64,000 nucleotides of DNA from Paractinoplanes tereljensis (GTDB taxonomy: Bacteria > Actinomycetota > Actinomycetes > Mycobacteriales > Micromonosporaceae): assembly GCF_016862435.1 (NCBI RefSeq), contig NZ_BOMY01000047.1, forward strand, positions 1 to 64,000, read 5' to 3'. Positions 41,718-50,719 of the stretch are shown piece after piece; position 1 is the stretch's first letter, and every line of letters starts with the position of its first letter. The translations under genes were made by a program, and so were the position numbers. The notes beneath the pieces were generated by a model. The model had not been told where the DNA came from. It searched no databases and saw only the letters and a list, made by a program, of their open reading frames with translations.

Positions 41718-42443
41718 TCAGAGGAGCCGCCGCAGATATGCCTCCGGGTCGGCCAGGAACAGGCGCCAGCGGTTGGTCAGCTCCAGGTCGGCCCAGGTGG
41801 TGCGGCGGATGCCGTGCTCGCCCAGTTCGAGGATGGTGGCGCCGGGCAGGGCGGTCAGCAGCGGGGAGTGGGTGGCCACGATCACCTGCGCGCCGGCCAG
41901 GCGCAGGGTGTCCAGGTGGGCGGTCAGGCGCAGGGTCGAGGTGAACGAGAGCGGGGCCTCCGGCTCGTCCATCAGGTAGAAGCCGAAACCGCGGAACTTG
42001 CGCTCCAGCAGCGTCAGGAAGCCCTCGCCGTGGCTGCGCTCGTGCAGGTCATGGTCCGGCGAGTCGGGGAGGTCCTCGAGGTACGTGTAGAGGCCGTGCA
42101 TGGTCTCGGCCCGCAGGAAGTACGAGTTGACCCGCTTGCCCGGCGTCCGGACCACCCGCAGGATGTCGGCCAGCGGCGACTCGGTGACCCGGGTGGAGTG
42201 CATCGCCCCGCGCGAGCCGCCCTCGGGGTTCAGGCCGTGCACGCCGGCCAGCGCCTCGATCAGCGTCGACTTGCCCGAACCGTTCTCGCCCACCAGGAAG
42301 GTCACTCCGGCGGGCAGGTTGAGGCCGTGCTCGAGGACCGCCGCCACCGCCGGGATCTTCGCCCACCAGGCGTTCCGGTCCAGCGAAGCGCCCGGGGCGA
42401 GCTCGATCCGGCGGATCGGGGGCGGCGTTTTACTCGTCGTCAT
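41718..42443 (-). CDS. ABC-type/AAA ATPase, single-domain predicted ATPase
   Basis: A 241-residue stand-alone ATPase. Walker A is VGENGSGKST (about 51-60), an ABC-like signature may be SHGEGF, Walker B is FYLMDEPEAPLS and the H-loop is VIVATHSPLL. There is no membrane partner or second domain; the set matches the COG3910-like predicted ATPases, related to SMC/RecF-type proteins. Its role is unknown. It overlaps the preceding small gene by 14 bp and the ATG at 42443 opens the frame. Confidence 0.87.
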   Translation of the reverse strand: MTTSKTPPPIRRIELAPGASLDRNAWWAKIPAVAAVLEHGLNLPAGVTFLVGENGSGKSTLIEALAGVHGLNPEGGSRGAMHSTRVTESPLADILRVVRTPGKRVNSYFLRAETMHGLYTYLEDLPDSPDHDLHERSHGEGFLTLLERKFRGFGFYLMDEPEAPLSFTSTLRLTAHLDTLRLAGAQVIVATHSPLLTALPGATILELGEHGIRRTTWADLELTNRWRLFLADPEAYLRRLL

Positions 42444-42609
42444 CCTCGTCGGCCCGGGCCAGCCAGGTAGCGAAGCGCTCGATCGGGGTCTCGAACTCGG
42501 GGTTGATGTCGACGAAGGTGCTCAGTTGGGCGCCGAGCCACTCCAGCGTGACGGTTTCCTCGCCGCGCCGTTCGACCAGTTCCTCGATGCCCCGATCGGT
42601 GAAGTACAT
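42430..42609 (-). CDS. Small acidic protein next to kgd (DUF6104-like)
   Basis: A 59-residue protein beginning M-Y-F-T-D-R-G-I-E-E-L and ending in an acidic run. The pattern (EELVERRGEETVTLEWLGAQ, then FVDINPEFETPIERFATWLA) matches, from memory, the actinobacterial DUF6104 family commonly found beside the 2-oxoglutarate dehydrogenase gene. It lies between the kgd terminator and the ATPase gene, overlapping the latter by 14 bp. No function is known. Confidence 0.82.
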   Translation of the reverse strand: MYFTDRGIEELVERRGEETVTLEWLGAQLSTFVDINPEFETPIERFATWLARADEDDDE

Positions 42610-42624
42610 GACCGGATAGTAAAA

Positions 42625-42654
42625 GGGGGCGCTCCGCCGAAGCGGAGCGCCCCC
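42625..42654 (-). terminator. Strong terminator after kgd
   Basis: A 13-bp stem (GGGGGCGCTCCGC at 42625-42637 with GCGGAGCGCCCCC at 42642-42654) around a 4-base loop. On the minus strand it is followed by TTTT (42624-42621) and begins 12 bp after the kgd stop. Confidence 0.93.
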
Positions 42655-42666
42655 ATCAAATCAGCG

Positions 42667-45600
42667 TTACGGCCGCGGAAGAGCGGCCTCGATCAGCGCC
42701 GACTGCTCGGCGTCGTGCATCTTGGCCGAGCCGACCGCCGGAGCGGCCGCGGCCGGGCGGGAGATCCGGCGCAGCCGGACGCCCTCCAGGTGCTCGAGCA
42801 GGTTGAGCGCCACGAACGTCCAGGCACCCTGGTTCGCCGGCTCCTCCTGCACCCAGGCGAAGTCTTCCGCGTTCGGGAACTGGGCCAGGATCGCCTTGAG
42901 CTCGGCCACCGGCAGCGGGTAGATCTGCTCCATCCGGATGATCGCCGTGTCGGTGATGCCGCGCTCGGCCCGGGCCTGGAACAGGTCGTAGTAGACCTTG
43001 CCCGAGCAGAGCAGGACCCGCTTCACCGAGCCGGCGTCCAGCGGTGCGCCGTTGACCCCGGCGTCGCCGAGCACCGGCTGGAACGTGCCGGTGGTGAAGT
43101 CGGCGACCGACGACACCGCCAGCTTGTGCCGCAGCAGCGACTTCGGCGAGAACACCACGAGCGGCTTGCGCTTGCTGGACAGGGCCTGGCGGCGCAGCAG
43201 GTGGAAGTAGTTGCCGGGGGTGGTCACGTTGGCCACCCGCATGTTGTCCTGCGCGCAGAGCTGCAGGAACCGCTCGGGCCGGCCGGACGAGTGGTCGGGA
43301 CCCTGGCCCTCCTGGCCGTGCGGGAGCAGCAGCACCAGCGACGACTGCTGGCCCCACTTCACCTCGCCGGAGGAGATGAACTCGTCGACGACCGTCTGGG
43401 CGCCGTTGGCGAAGTCGCCGAACTGGGCCTCCCAGAGGACCAGCGCGTCGGGGTTCTCCACCGAGTAGCCGTACTCGAAGCCCATTGCCGCGTATTCGGA
43501 GAGCAGCGAGTCGTGCACGAAGAACCGGGAGTTGCCGGTGGCCAGCGTCGACAGCGGCAGGAAGTCCTTGCCGGTCTTCGAGTCGACGATCGACGCGTGC
43601 CGGGAGACGAACGTGCCACGGCGGGAGTCCTGGCCGGCGAGCCGGACCGTGACGCCCTCGTGCAGCAGCGAGCCGAAGGCGATCAGCTCACCGAACGCCC
43701 AGTCGATGCCACCCTCGTTCGACATCTTGGCGCGCCGCTCGAGCAACTGCTGCACCCGCTTGTGCGGGGTGAAGCCCTCGGGCAGCTCGAGGTGGGCCTG
43801 ACCGACCGAGCCGACCGTGGCGGCGTCCACCGCGGTGTCGACCTGCGGTTCCGGCTCCTCGGAGATGACCCGCGGCCGCGGCGGCGTGCCGGCCGCGTCC
43901 CGGGTGGCCTTGAAGACCTGCTCCAGCTGCGACTGGTAGTCGCGCAGCTGTTCCTGGGCGTCGTCGACGGTGATGTCGCCGCGGCCGATCAGCTCCTCGG
44001 TGTAGAGCTTCCGCACCGAGCGCTTGGTGTCGATGATCTGGTACATCCGCGGGTTGGTCATCGACGGGTCGTCGCCCTCGTTGTGACCACGGCGGCGGTA
44101 GCAGACCATGTCGATGACGACGTCCTTGTTGAACGCCTGGCGGTACTCGAAGGCGAGCTTGGCGACCCGCACCACGGCCTCGGGGTCGTCCCCGTTCACG
44201 TGGAAGATCGGCGCCTGGATCATCCGGGCCACGTCGGTCGAATACATCGAGCTGCGGCTGTACTCCGGGGCGGTGGTGAAGCCGACCTGGTTGTTGACGA
44301 TCACGTGGACCGTGCCGCCGGTGCGGTAACCGCGCAGCTGGGACAGGTTGAGCGTCTCGGCGACCACGCCCTGCCCGGCGAACGCGGCGTCGCCGTGCAC
44401 CAGCAGCGGGAGCACCGTGTAGCCGTGCAGGCCCAGGTCGAGGCGGTCCTGCTTGGCGCGGACGATGCCTTCCAGGACCGGGTCGACGGCTTCCAGGTGG
44501 GACGGGTTGGCCACCACGCTGACGGTCGTCGAGTGCTCGCCGTCCGGCGTGGTGTATTTCCCGGTCTGACCCAGGTGGTATTTCACGTCGCCGGAGCCGT
44601 GCGAGGACTTCGGGTCCATCTGGCCCTCGAACTCGCTGAAGATCTTCTCGTACGGCTTGGCGACGATGTTGGCGAGCACGTTGAGCCGGCCGCGGTGCGC
44701 CATGCCGATGACCATCTCGTCGAGGCCGGCCTCGGCCGACGACTCGAGGACGGCGTCGAGCAGCGGGATCAGCGACTCGCCGCCCTCCAGCGAGAACCGC
44801 TTCTGCCCGACGAACTTGGTCTGCAGGAAGGTCTCGAAGGCCTCGGCGGCGTTCAGCCGGTTCAGGATGTGCTTCTGCTCGTCCTGGTCGGGCTTGGTGT
44901 ACTTGATCTCGATGCGGTCCTGGATCCAGCGCCGCTCCTCGGGACCCTGGATGTGCATGTACTCGATGCCGACCCGGCGGCAGTAGGTGTCCCGCAGGAC
45001 GCCGAGCACGTCGCGCAGCTTCATCCGCTGCTTGCCGGCGAAGCCGCCGACCGGGAAGGTGCGGTCGAGGTCCCACAACGTCAGGCCGTGCTGGAGCACG
45101 TCGAGGTCGGGGTGCCGGCGGATCTCGAACTCGAGCGGGTCGGTGTCGGCCATCAGGTGACCGCGCACCCGGTACGCGTGGATCAGCTCGACGACCCGGG
45201 CGGCCTTGTCGATCTGCCCCTCGGACGTGCGGGCCACGTCGCGCACCCAGCGGACCGGTTCATAAGGAATGCGCAGCGACGTGAAGATCTCGTCGTAGAA
45301 CCCGTGGTCGCCCAGCAGGTATTCGTGCATCGCCTTGAGGAACTCGCCGGACTGCGCGCCCTGGATGACCCGGTGGTCGTAGGTGCTGGTCAGCGTGGTG
45401 GTCTTGCTGACCCCGTGGTCGGTAAGCGTCTCGTCGCTCATGCCCGCATAAGGCGCGGGGTATTCCATCGCGCCCACGCCGACGATCGCGGACTGGCCCT
45501 GCAGCAGGCGCGGGATCGAGTGGACCGTCCCGATGCCGCCCGGGTTGGTCAGCGAGATCGTGGTGCCGGAGTAGTCGTCCATGGTGAGCTCGTTGCGCCG

Positions 45601-46380
45601 AGCCCGCCGCACCACGTCCTCGTACGCCTGCCAGAACTTGCGGAAGTCCATCTGCTCGCAGTTCTTGATCGACGGCACGACCAGGGTGCGGGTGCCGTCC
45701 TTCTTGGCGAGGTCGATGGCGATACCGAGGTTGATGTGCTCGGGCTGCACCAGCGCGGGCTTGCCGTCGATCTGGGCGAACGAGTTGTTCATCTCGGGGT
45801 GCTTGATGACCGCGCGAACCAGCGCCCACCCGATCAGGTGGGTGAAGCTGACCTTGCCGCCGCGCCCACGGGCGAGGTGGTTGTTGATCACGATGCGGTT
45901 GTCGACCATGAGCTTGGCCGGGACGGTCCGCACCGAGGTGGCGGTGGGCACCTCGAGCGACGCGTCCATGTTCTGCACGATCTTGGCGGCCACGCCGCGC
46001 AGGGTCGTGACCTTGGCACCCGCGGGCGCCTTGCCGTTCGAAGCGGCGGCGGCCGGAGCCGGCTTGGCGGCCGGCGCGGGCTTCGGTGCAGGCTTCGCAG
46101 CGTCGGGAACGGTGGGCTTCACCGGCGCCACGGTCGCGGCCGCGGGGGCGTCCGTGCCGGCTTTGGCCGCCGTGGCGGTCGCATTGGCCGCCTTAGCCTC
46201 GTCGGGGGTGACGATCGAACCCGTTGCCATCGCCGGCTTGTAGTCGGCGAAGAAATCGTGCCAGGCGGGGTCAACACTGGTCGGGTCGGCCAGGTAGCGC
46301 TGGTACATCTCATCGACGATCCACTCGTTGGGGCCGAAGTCCGCGAGCGGGTTGTCATGCGAAGTCTGCTGGGTCGACAC
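42667..46380 (-). CDS. kgd: Multifunctional 2-oxoglutarate dehydrogenase/decarboxylase (Kgd, E1-E2 fusion)
   Basis: TCA-cycle enzyme acting on 2-oxoglutarate, in the actinobacterial fused form. The 1237 residues hold a short N-terminal E1 tail (NPLADFGPNEWIVDEMYQRYL), an Ala/Pro/Lys linker (about 60-115), an E2-type acyltransferase domain (with LTSTYDHRVIQGAQSGEFL as its catalytic end) but no lipoyl domain, then the full thiamine-diphosphate E1 part (VIGMAHRGRLNVLANI, VHGDAAFAGQGVVAET, NNQVGFTT). The size is close to mycobacterial Kgd. The GTG at 46380 gives M-S-T-Q-Q-T; ATG 46404 would add eight residues. A terminator follows. Kgd homologues are controlled by the FHA protein GarA, not present here. 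Confidence 0.96.
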   Translation of the reverse strand: MSTQQTSHDNPLADFGPNEWIVDEMYQRYLADPTSVDPAWHDFFADYKPAMATGSIVTPDEAKAANATATAAKAGTDAPAAATVAPVKPTVPDAAKPAPKPAPAAKPAPAAAASNGKAPAGAKVTTLRGVAAKIVQNMDASLEVPTATSVRTVPAKLMVDNRIVINNHLARGRGGKVSFTHLIGWALVRAVIKHPEMNNSFAQIDGKPALVQPEHINLGIAIDLAKKDGTRTLVVPSIKNCEQMDFRKFWQAYEDVVRRARRNELTMDDYSGTTISLTNPGGIGTVHSIPRLLQGQSAIVGVGAMEYPAPYAGMSDETLTDHGVSKTTTLTSTYDHRVIQGAQSGEFLKAMHEYLLGDHGFYDEIFTSLRIPYEPVRWVRDVARTSEGQIDKAARVVELIHAYRVRGHLMADTDPLEFEIRRHPDLDVLQHGLTLWDLDRTFPVGGFAGKQRMKLRDVLGVLRDTYCRRVGIEYMHIQGPEERRWIQDRIEIKYTKPDQDEQKHILNRLNAAEAFETFLQTKFVGQKRFSLEGGESLIPLLDAVLESSAEAGLDEMVIGMAHRGRLNVLANIVAKPYEKIFSEFEGQMDPKSSHGSGDVKYHLGQTGKYTTPDGEHSTTVSVVANPSHLEAVDPVLEGIVRAKQDRLDLGLHGYTVLPLLVHGDAAFAGQGVVAETLNLSQLRGYRTGGTVHVIVNNQVGFTTAPEYSRSSMYSTDVARMIQAPIFHVNGDDPEAVVRVAKLAFEYRQAFNKDVVIDMVCYRRRGHNEGDDPSMTNPRMYQIIDTKRSVRKLYTEELIGRGDITVDDAQEQLRDYQSQLEQVFKATRDAAGTPPRPRVISEEPEPQVDTAVDAATVGSVGQAHLELPEGFTPHKRVQQLLERRAKMSNEGGIDWAFGELIAFGSLLHEGVTVRLAGQDSRRGTFVSRHASIVDSKTGKDFLPLSTLATGNSRFFVHDSLLSEYAAMGFEYGYSVENPDALVLWEAQFGDFANGAQTVVDEFISSGEVKWGQQSSLVLLLPHGQEGQGPDHSSGRPERFLQLCAQDNMRVANVTTPGNYFHLLRRQALSSKRKPLVVFSPKSLLRHKLAVSSVADFTTGTFQPVLGDAGVNGAPLDAGSVKRVLLCSGKVYYDLFQARAERGITDTAIIRMEQIYPLPVAELKAILAQFPNAEDFAWVQEEPANQGAWTFVALNLLEHLEGVRLRRISRPAAAAPAVGSAKMHDAEQSALIEAALPRP

Positions 46381-46526
46381 TTTCGTGTTCGCCTCTTTCA
46401 CCATGTTGTCAGCACGCGACCGGGTCGTCACATGGGACGGGAAGAAATTCGGTGTCAAGGCTACGCCGTGCGGGGGCAAGATCCGCCCCCGCGTCGGCTC
46501 TACGAAGTCTAGAAGGTTATGTTGCG

Positions 46527-47345
46527 TCAGGAGATGTCGCGGCGTTTGGTGAGCCACGTGCCGAAGAAGCCGGCGACCACCGCGTAACCGATCAGCACGA
46601 CGGCACCGACCCAGCGCGGAGGGTTACCGGGCAGTTCGGTGCCCGAGATCATCAGCTGGGACGCGGTCGTCGGGATCAGCACCTGAAGGTTCTCGAACCA
46701 CTGCGCCACGTACTGGGTGAGCAGGAAGAAGATCAGGCCGATGGCGGACGTGCCGACCACGTAGACGATGCCCAGGATGAGCGTCGCCGCGAGCTGGTTC
46801 TTGATCAGCACGCCCAGGCCGACGCCGAGCACCGCCCACAGCACGAAGGCCAGCAGATTGAGCCCGATCGCTCGCCACACCGCGCCCTCGCCGAGCTGGC
46901 TGCTCAGGTCGAGGTTGTTCATGATCAGCGGGACCACGATCAGGTTGAGCAGCGTGGTGAGCAGCCAGACCAGCACGCCGACGATGACCGCGGCGCCGAA
47001 CTTGGCCAGGATGACAGATTCCCGCTTAGGGGTGACCAGGAACGTGGCGGTCGCGGTGAGGTGGAAGAACTCACTGGTCACGATGATCGCCGACAGCAAC
47101 AGCACGATCAGGATGCCGAAGTACTGACCGCTCGTGTAGAGCGTGGTGGCCACGTTGATCGGCTCGAGCGCGGCCCGCACCTGCTCGGCCTGGTCGGGGT
47201 CGCTGACCTGGTCGGGGGAGGTCGAGGCGAACTGGGCCCAGTTGGCCAGCACGCTCGCCGCGTACAGCGGGAGCAGGACGATGCCCATGATCCACCAGAT
47301 CGCGGTGGTGCGGAGCTTGAAGAGCTCGGCGTTGATCAGGTTCAT
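46527..47345 (-). CDS. ABC-2-type transporter permease
   Basis: A 272-residue integral membrane protein with six hydrophobic segments: about 14-36, 75-95 (GILIVLLLSAIIVTSEF), 112-140, 148-165, 172-200 and 248-265. It starts NLINAELFKLRTTAIWW, the typical opening of ABC-2 permeases. The ATG at 47345 overlaps the stop of the ATP-binding gene by four bases, so the two are coupled. A two-component exporter of this kind usually moves drugs, lipids or peptides; the substrate is unknown. The kgd promoter must lie in the following gap of about 145 bp. Confidence 0.9.
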   Translation of the reverse strand: MNLINAELFKLRTTAIWWIMGIVLLPLYAASVLANWAQFASTSPDQVSDPDQAEQVRAALEPINVATTLYTSGQYFGILIVLLLSAIIVTSEFFHLTATATFLVTPKRESVILAKFGAAVIVGVLVWLLTTLLNLIVVPLIMNNLDLSSQLGEGAVWRAIGLNLLAFVLWAVLGVGLGVLIKNQLAATLILGIVYVVGTSAIGLIFFLLTQYVAQWFENLQVLIPTTASQLMISGTELPGNPPRWVGAVVLIGYAVVAGFFGTWLTKRRDIS

Positions 47346-48259
47346 CGAATGCCCGCCATTCCGGCCGTCAGTTGCAGGAAGACCTGTTCCAGGTCGCCGC
47401 GCTCGGCGACCAGTTCGTGCAGCTCGACCGAGGCGGTGAAGGCGGCGTGCCCGATGGCGGCCGCCTCCGCGCCGCCGACCAGCAGCGACCCGTCGGCCTG
47501 CGGCGCCACGGTGGCCCCCAGAGCGGACAGGGCGGTGGTCAGCTCGGCCGCCTGCGGGGTGCGCACCCGCACCTGGGTGGTGCCCATCGAGCCGAGCACC
47601 TCGTCGACCGGACCCTGCCGGACCAGCTTGCCGGCCGCGACGATCACCACGTCGTCGGCCAGCACCTGCATCTCGCCGAGCAGGTGGCTGGAGACCAGCA
47701 CGGTGCGGCCCTCGGCGGCCAGCGCCTTGAGCAGGTCGCGCATCCAGCGGATGCCCTCGGGGTCGAGGCCGTTGGCCGGCTCGTCGAGGATCAGCACCTG
47801 CGGGTTGCCGAGCATCGCCGCGGCGATGCCGAGCCGCTGCTTCATGCCGAGCGAGTAACCCTTGAACTTGCGCTTGCCGGCCGGGGTGAGCCCGACCAGT
47901 TCGAGCGTCTCGTCGGCCCGCGAGTCGGGCAGCCCGGCGGCCCGGCAGATCATCCGCAGGTGGTTGCGGCCGCTGCGGCCGCGGTGCGCGCTGGACGCCT
48001 CGAGGACCGCGCCGACGTGCCGGATCGGGTCGTGCAGCTCGGTGTAACGCTCGCCGCCGATGGTGGCGTTGCCCGAGGTCGGCGTGACCAACCCGAGCAG
48101 CATGCGCAGGGTGGTGGTCTTGCCGGCACCGTTCGGGCCGAGGAAGCCGGTCACCCGCCCGGACCGCACGGTGAAGCTCAGGTCGTCGACGGCTCGAAGC
48201 TTCTTGTACTGCTTGCTCAGGTGATCGACGACTATCGCGTCGCTCGCTGGCCCGGTCAT
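47342..48259 (-). CDS. ABC transporter ATP-binding protein (DrrA/CcmA-like)
   Basis: A 305-residue ATPase. Walker A is GPNGAGKTT (40-48), the ABC signature is YSLGMKQRLGIA (an LSGGQ variant), Walker B is QVLILDEPANGLDPEG and the H-loop is VLVSSHLLGEM. The C-terminal 80 residues are the regulatory extension common to drug-exporting ATPases of the CcmA group. AAGGGGG precedes the ATG at 48259. The partner permease follows with a 4-bp overlap. Confidence 0.95.
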   Translation of the reverse strand: MTGPASDAIVVDHLSKQYKKLRAVDDLSFTVRSGRVTGFLGPNGAGKTTTLRMLLGLVTPTSGNATIGGERYTELHDPIRHVGAVLEASSAHRGRSGRNHLRMICRAAGLPDSRADETLELVGLTPAGKRKFKGYSLGMKQRLGIAAAMLGNPQVLILDEPANGLDPEGIRWMRDLLKALAAEGRTVLVSSHLLGEMQVLADDVVIVAAGKLVRQGPVDEVLGSMGTTQVRVRTPQAAELTTALSALGATVAPQADGSLLVGGAEAAAIGHAAFTASVELHELVAERGDLEQVFLQLTAGMAGIR

Positions 48260-48410
48260 CGAGCAGCCCCCTTCTGGAAAGGGATCAACGTACTAGTTAT
48301 GTGCCAGCTGTGTGGGCCCGTGGCCGAAAGCACAAGGCGTTCATGTTTCGGCCATTCATCCCTACCAAGGCCGACATTCCATCGGCAGTTGTCGCCCTTA
48401 CACAGGTCAC

Positions 48411-49172
48411 ATGGCAGTTCTTCTGACCGCCCCCGCATCTACCGGGACCAGCGGCTACACCCTGCTCATCGCCGACGACCCCAGCCAGGTCGCCGCCGCG
48501 CAGCGGCTGCGCCACGACGTTTTCGCCGGCGAACTCGGCGCCAATCTCACCGGCGCCGTGGACGGGCGGGACGTCGACGAGTTCGACGAGCACTGCGACC
48601 ACCTGATCGTGCGCGACGACGCGACCGGCGAGGTGGTCGGAACCTATCGGATGCTTCCCCCCAAGGCAGCCGAGCAGGCGGGCCGTCGGTACGGCGACGG
48701 CGAGTTCGACCTGAGCGCTCTGCGCCCGCTGCGCGACCAACTCGTCGAGACCGGGCGCTCCTGCGTCCACCCGGACCACCGCACCGGCGCCGTGGTCAAC
48801 CTGATGTGGGCCGGCATCGCCCGCTACATGCACCTGAAGAACCTGCGCTGGCTCGGCGGGTGTGCCTCGGTGCCGCTGGACGACGGCGGCGTGACCGCGG
48901 CCGGCGTCTGGGCCCGGGTGCAGTCGAAGCACCTCGCACCGCCGGCGCTGCGGGTCACCCCGCGGCAGAGCTGGCTGGACCGCACCGAACTGGTCGGCGA
49001 CCCCAAGACGCAGCCGCCCGCGCTGCTCAAGGGCTACCTGCGGCTGGGCAGCTGGATCTGCGGCGAGCCGGCCTACGACCCGGACTTCGAGTGCGCCGAC
49101 TTCTACGTGCTGTTCTCGATGGACCGGCTGGACCCGCGGTACCGCCGGCACTTCCTGGGAGCGGCCCGATGA
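48411..49172 (+). CDS. OlsB-like N-acyltransferase (GNAT, ornithine-lipid type)
   Basis: A 253-residue protein of the hemolysin/OlsB-like acyltransferase group, which acylate ornithine with acyl-ACP. Motifs are AAQRLRHDVFAGELGANL (about 28-45), DEHCDHLIVRDDATGEVVGTYRML, an SCVHPDHRTGAVVNLMW binding loop and LLKGYLRLGSWICGEPAYDP with DFYVLFSMDRL at the end. The ATG at 48411 opens it. The next gene, a lysophospholipid-type acyltransferase, overlaps its stop by four bases, matching the OlsB-OlsA pathway for phosphate-free ornithine lipids. The product lipid is inferred. Confidence 0.85.
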   Translation: MAVLLTAPASTGTSGYTLLIADDPSQVAAAQRLRHDVFAGELGANLTGAVDGRDVDEFDEHCDHLIVRDDATGEVVGTYRMLPPKAAEQAGRRYGDGEFDLSALRPLRDQLVETGRSCVHPDHRTGAVVNLMWAGIARYMHLKNLRWLGGCASVPLDDGGVTAAGVWARVQSKHLAPPALRVTPRQSWLDRTELVGDPKTQPPALLKGYLRLGSWICGEPAYDPDFECADFYVLFSMDRLDPRYRRHFLGAAR

Positions 49173-49930
49173 TGTGGCAGCCGGTCTCCGGGTGCGGAGA
49201 CGAATGCCGGGACGGCGCCGACGTGCGCGCGCTCCCCGGCCTCGCGACCCTGCGGGTGGTGACTCTGGCCGCCGTACTCGCCGGGGGCTTTGTGATGGTG
49301 CCGCTGCTGCGCGGCACCGCGCTGCGGACCCTGGCCCGCACCATGCTCGCGGTCCTGGGAATCAGGCTGGTCCGGCGCGGCCCGGCGCTGCGCCCGGGCA
49401 GCCTGCTGGCCGCCAACCACGTCTCCTGGCTGGACATTCTGGTGCTGCTCGCGGTGGCGCCGGTCCGGCTGGTGGCGAAGGGCGAGGTGGGTGCGTGGCC
49501 GGGCATCGGGGTGATGGCCGGCCTCTCCGGGGCGATCTTCATCGATCGCTCGCGCCCGAAGGCGCTGCCGCAGACGGTGGCCGAGGTGGCGGCCGCGCTG
49601 AAAGCTGGGCGGTCGGTCGCGGCCTTCCCGGAGGGTACGACGTTCTGCGGTGCCAAATCCGGGCTTTTCCGTCCCGCCCTGTTCCAGGCCGCGATCGATG
49701 CGAACGCGCCGGTGGTGCCCGCCTCGATCCGGTACGACACCACCGCGGCGGCGTTCATCGGGGATGACACGCTGTGGGCTTCGATTCGCCGGGTGGCCGC
49801 GCTACGTTCTCTGACGGTGACCCTGGTGACCGCTCCGGCCTTGCGCCCGACGGTCGAGGCCGACCGCCGCACCCTGGCTCGGGCAGTCCAATCCTCCCTG
49901 GGACCTTCCAGCTACAGGTTGGCAGCTTGA
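49169..49930 (+). CDS. OlsA/PlsC-like 1-acylglycerol-phosphate acyltransferase
   Basis: A 253-residue PlsC-family acyltransferase. The catalytic HX4D motif is NHVSWLD, the second motif is the GAIFIDRSRP region and the third is FPEGTTF. A hydrophobic segment (about 26-45) anchors it to the membrane. In an ornithine-lipid pathway it would add the second acyl chain to lyso-ornithine lipid; a phosphatidic-acid role is also possible. Its ATG overlaps the stop of the OlsB-like gene. The two-component genes begin 59 bp later. Confidence 0.88.
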   Translation: MMWQPVSGCGDECRDGADVRALPGLATLRVVTLAAVLAGGFVMVPLLRGTALRTLARTMLAVLGIRLVRRGPALRPGSLLAANHVSWLDILVLLAVAPVRLVAKGEVGAWPGIGVMAGLSGAIFIDRSRPKALPQTVAEVAAALKAGRSVAAFPEGTTFCGAKSGLFRPALFQAAIDANAPVVPASIRYDTTAAAFIGDDTLWASIRRVAALRSLTVTLVTAPALRPTVEADRRTLARAVQSSLGPSSYRLAA

Positions 49931-49989
49931 GTTCTTTCCCAGACAACTTTCAGCCAGTGTGCAGCGAAGCTGCAGCGTACTGATAAACA

Positions 49990-50712
49990 ATGGCCGTCAT
50001 GGCCATCCAGACTCAGCCCAAGCAGAGCGAGGCAAAGCTCCTCGTCGTCGAGGACGACGCGAACATTCTCGAGCTGCTCTCCGCCAGCCTCCGCTTCGCC
50101 GGGTTCGACGTCAGCACCGCGACGAGTGGCAGTGCCGCCGTGAGCGCGGCCAAGAACGCGACACCCGACCTGGTCGTTCTCGACGTCATGCTGCCCGACC
50201 TCGACGGTTTCGAGGTCATCCGGCTCATGCGCGAGGGCGGCCAGCGCACGCCGGTGGTCTTCCTGACCGCCCGGGACGGCACCGACGACAAGATCCGCGG
50301 CCTGACCCTCGGCGGCGACGACTACGTCACCAAGCCGTTCAGCCTCGAGGAGCTCACCGCCCGCATCCGGGCCGTGCTGCGCCGCACCACCCAGGGCGAG
50401 GAAGAGCCGTCCCGCCTGGTCTTCGCCGACCTCGAGCTCGACGAGGAGACGCACGAGGTCTACCGGGCCGGCAACCGGGTGCAGCTCTCGCCGACCGAGT
50501 TCAAGCTGCTGCGTTACCTGATGCTCAACGCCAACCGGGTGCTCTCCAAGGCACAGATACTCGATCACGTGTGGAAGTACGACTTCCGCGGCGACGACAA
50601 CATCGTCGAGTCGTATATCTCCTACCTTCGGCGCAAGGTCGACAACGTCCAGCCGCGGCTGATCCACACGCTGCGCGGCGTCGGGTACGTTCTTCGCAAA
50701 CCAGCCGTCTAG
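49990..50712 (+). CDS. OmpR-family response regulator (MprA-like)
   Basis: A receiver domain (acidic pocket E21, D22, D23; phosphoacceptor D65 in VVLDVMLPD; K115 in YVTKPF) is joined to a winged-helix DNA-binding domain (VQLSPTEFKLLRYLM, then HVWKYDF and VESYISYLRRKVD). It is 240 residues long. The sensor kinase follows after 7 bp and an HtrA protease after that, the order of mycobacterial mprA-mprB-pepD, an envelope-stress system. Orthology is an inference from order; other OmpR pairs look similar. The ATG at 49990 has no clear ribosome site. Confidence 0.9.
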   Translation: MAVMAIQTQPKQSEAKLLVVEDDANILELLSASLRFAGFDVSTATSGSAAVSAAKNATPDLVVLDVMLPDLDGFEVIRLMREGGQRTPVVFLTARDGTDDKIRGLTLGGDDYVTKPFSLEELTARIRAVLRRTTQGEEEPSRLVFADLELDEETHEVYRAGNRVQLSPTEFKLLRYLMLNANRVLSKAQILDHVWKYDFRGDDNIVESYISYLRRKVDNVQPRLIHTLRGVGYVLRKPAV

Positions 50713-50719
50713 GCCCGCT

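Noticed and set aside
42100..46512. Open frame of about 1470 codons on the plus strand opposite kgd
   Set aside because: It is an antisense shadow of kgd and neighbours; no family motif, while the minus strand shows all Kgd motifs.
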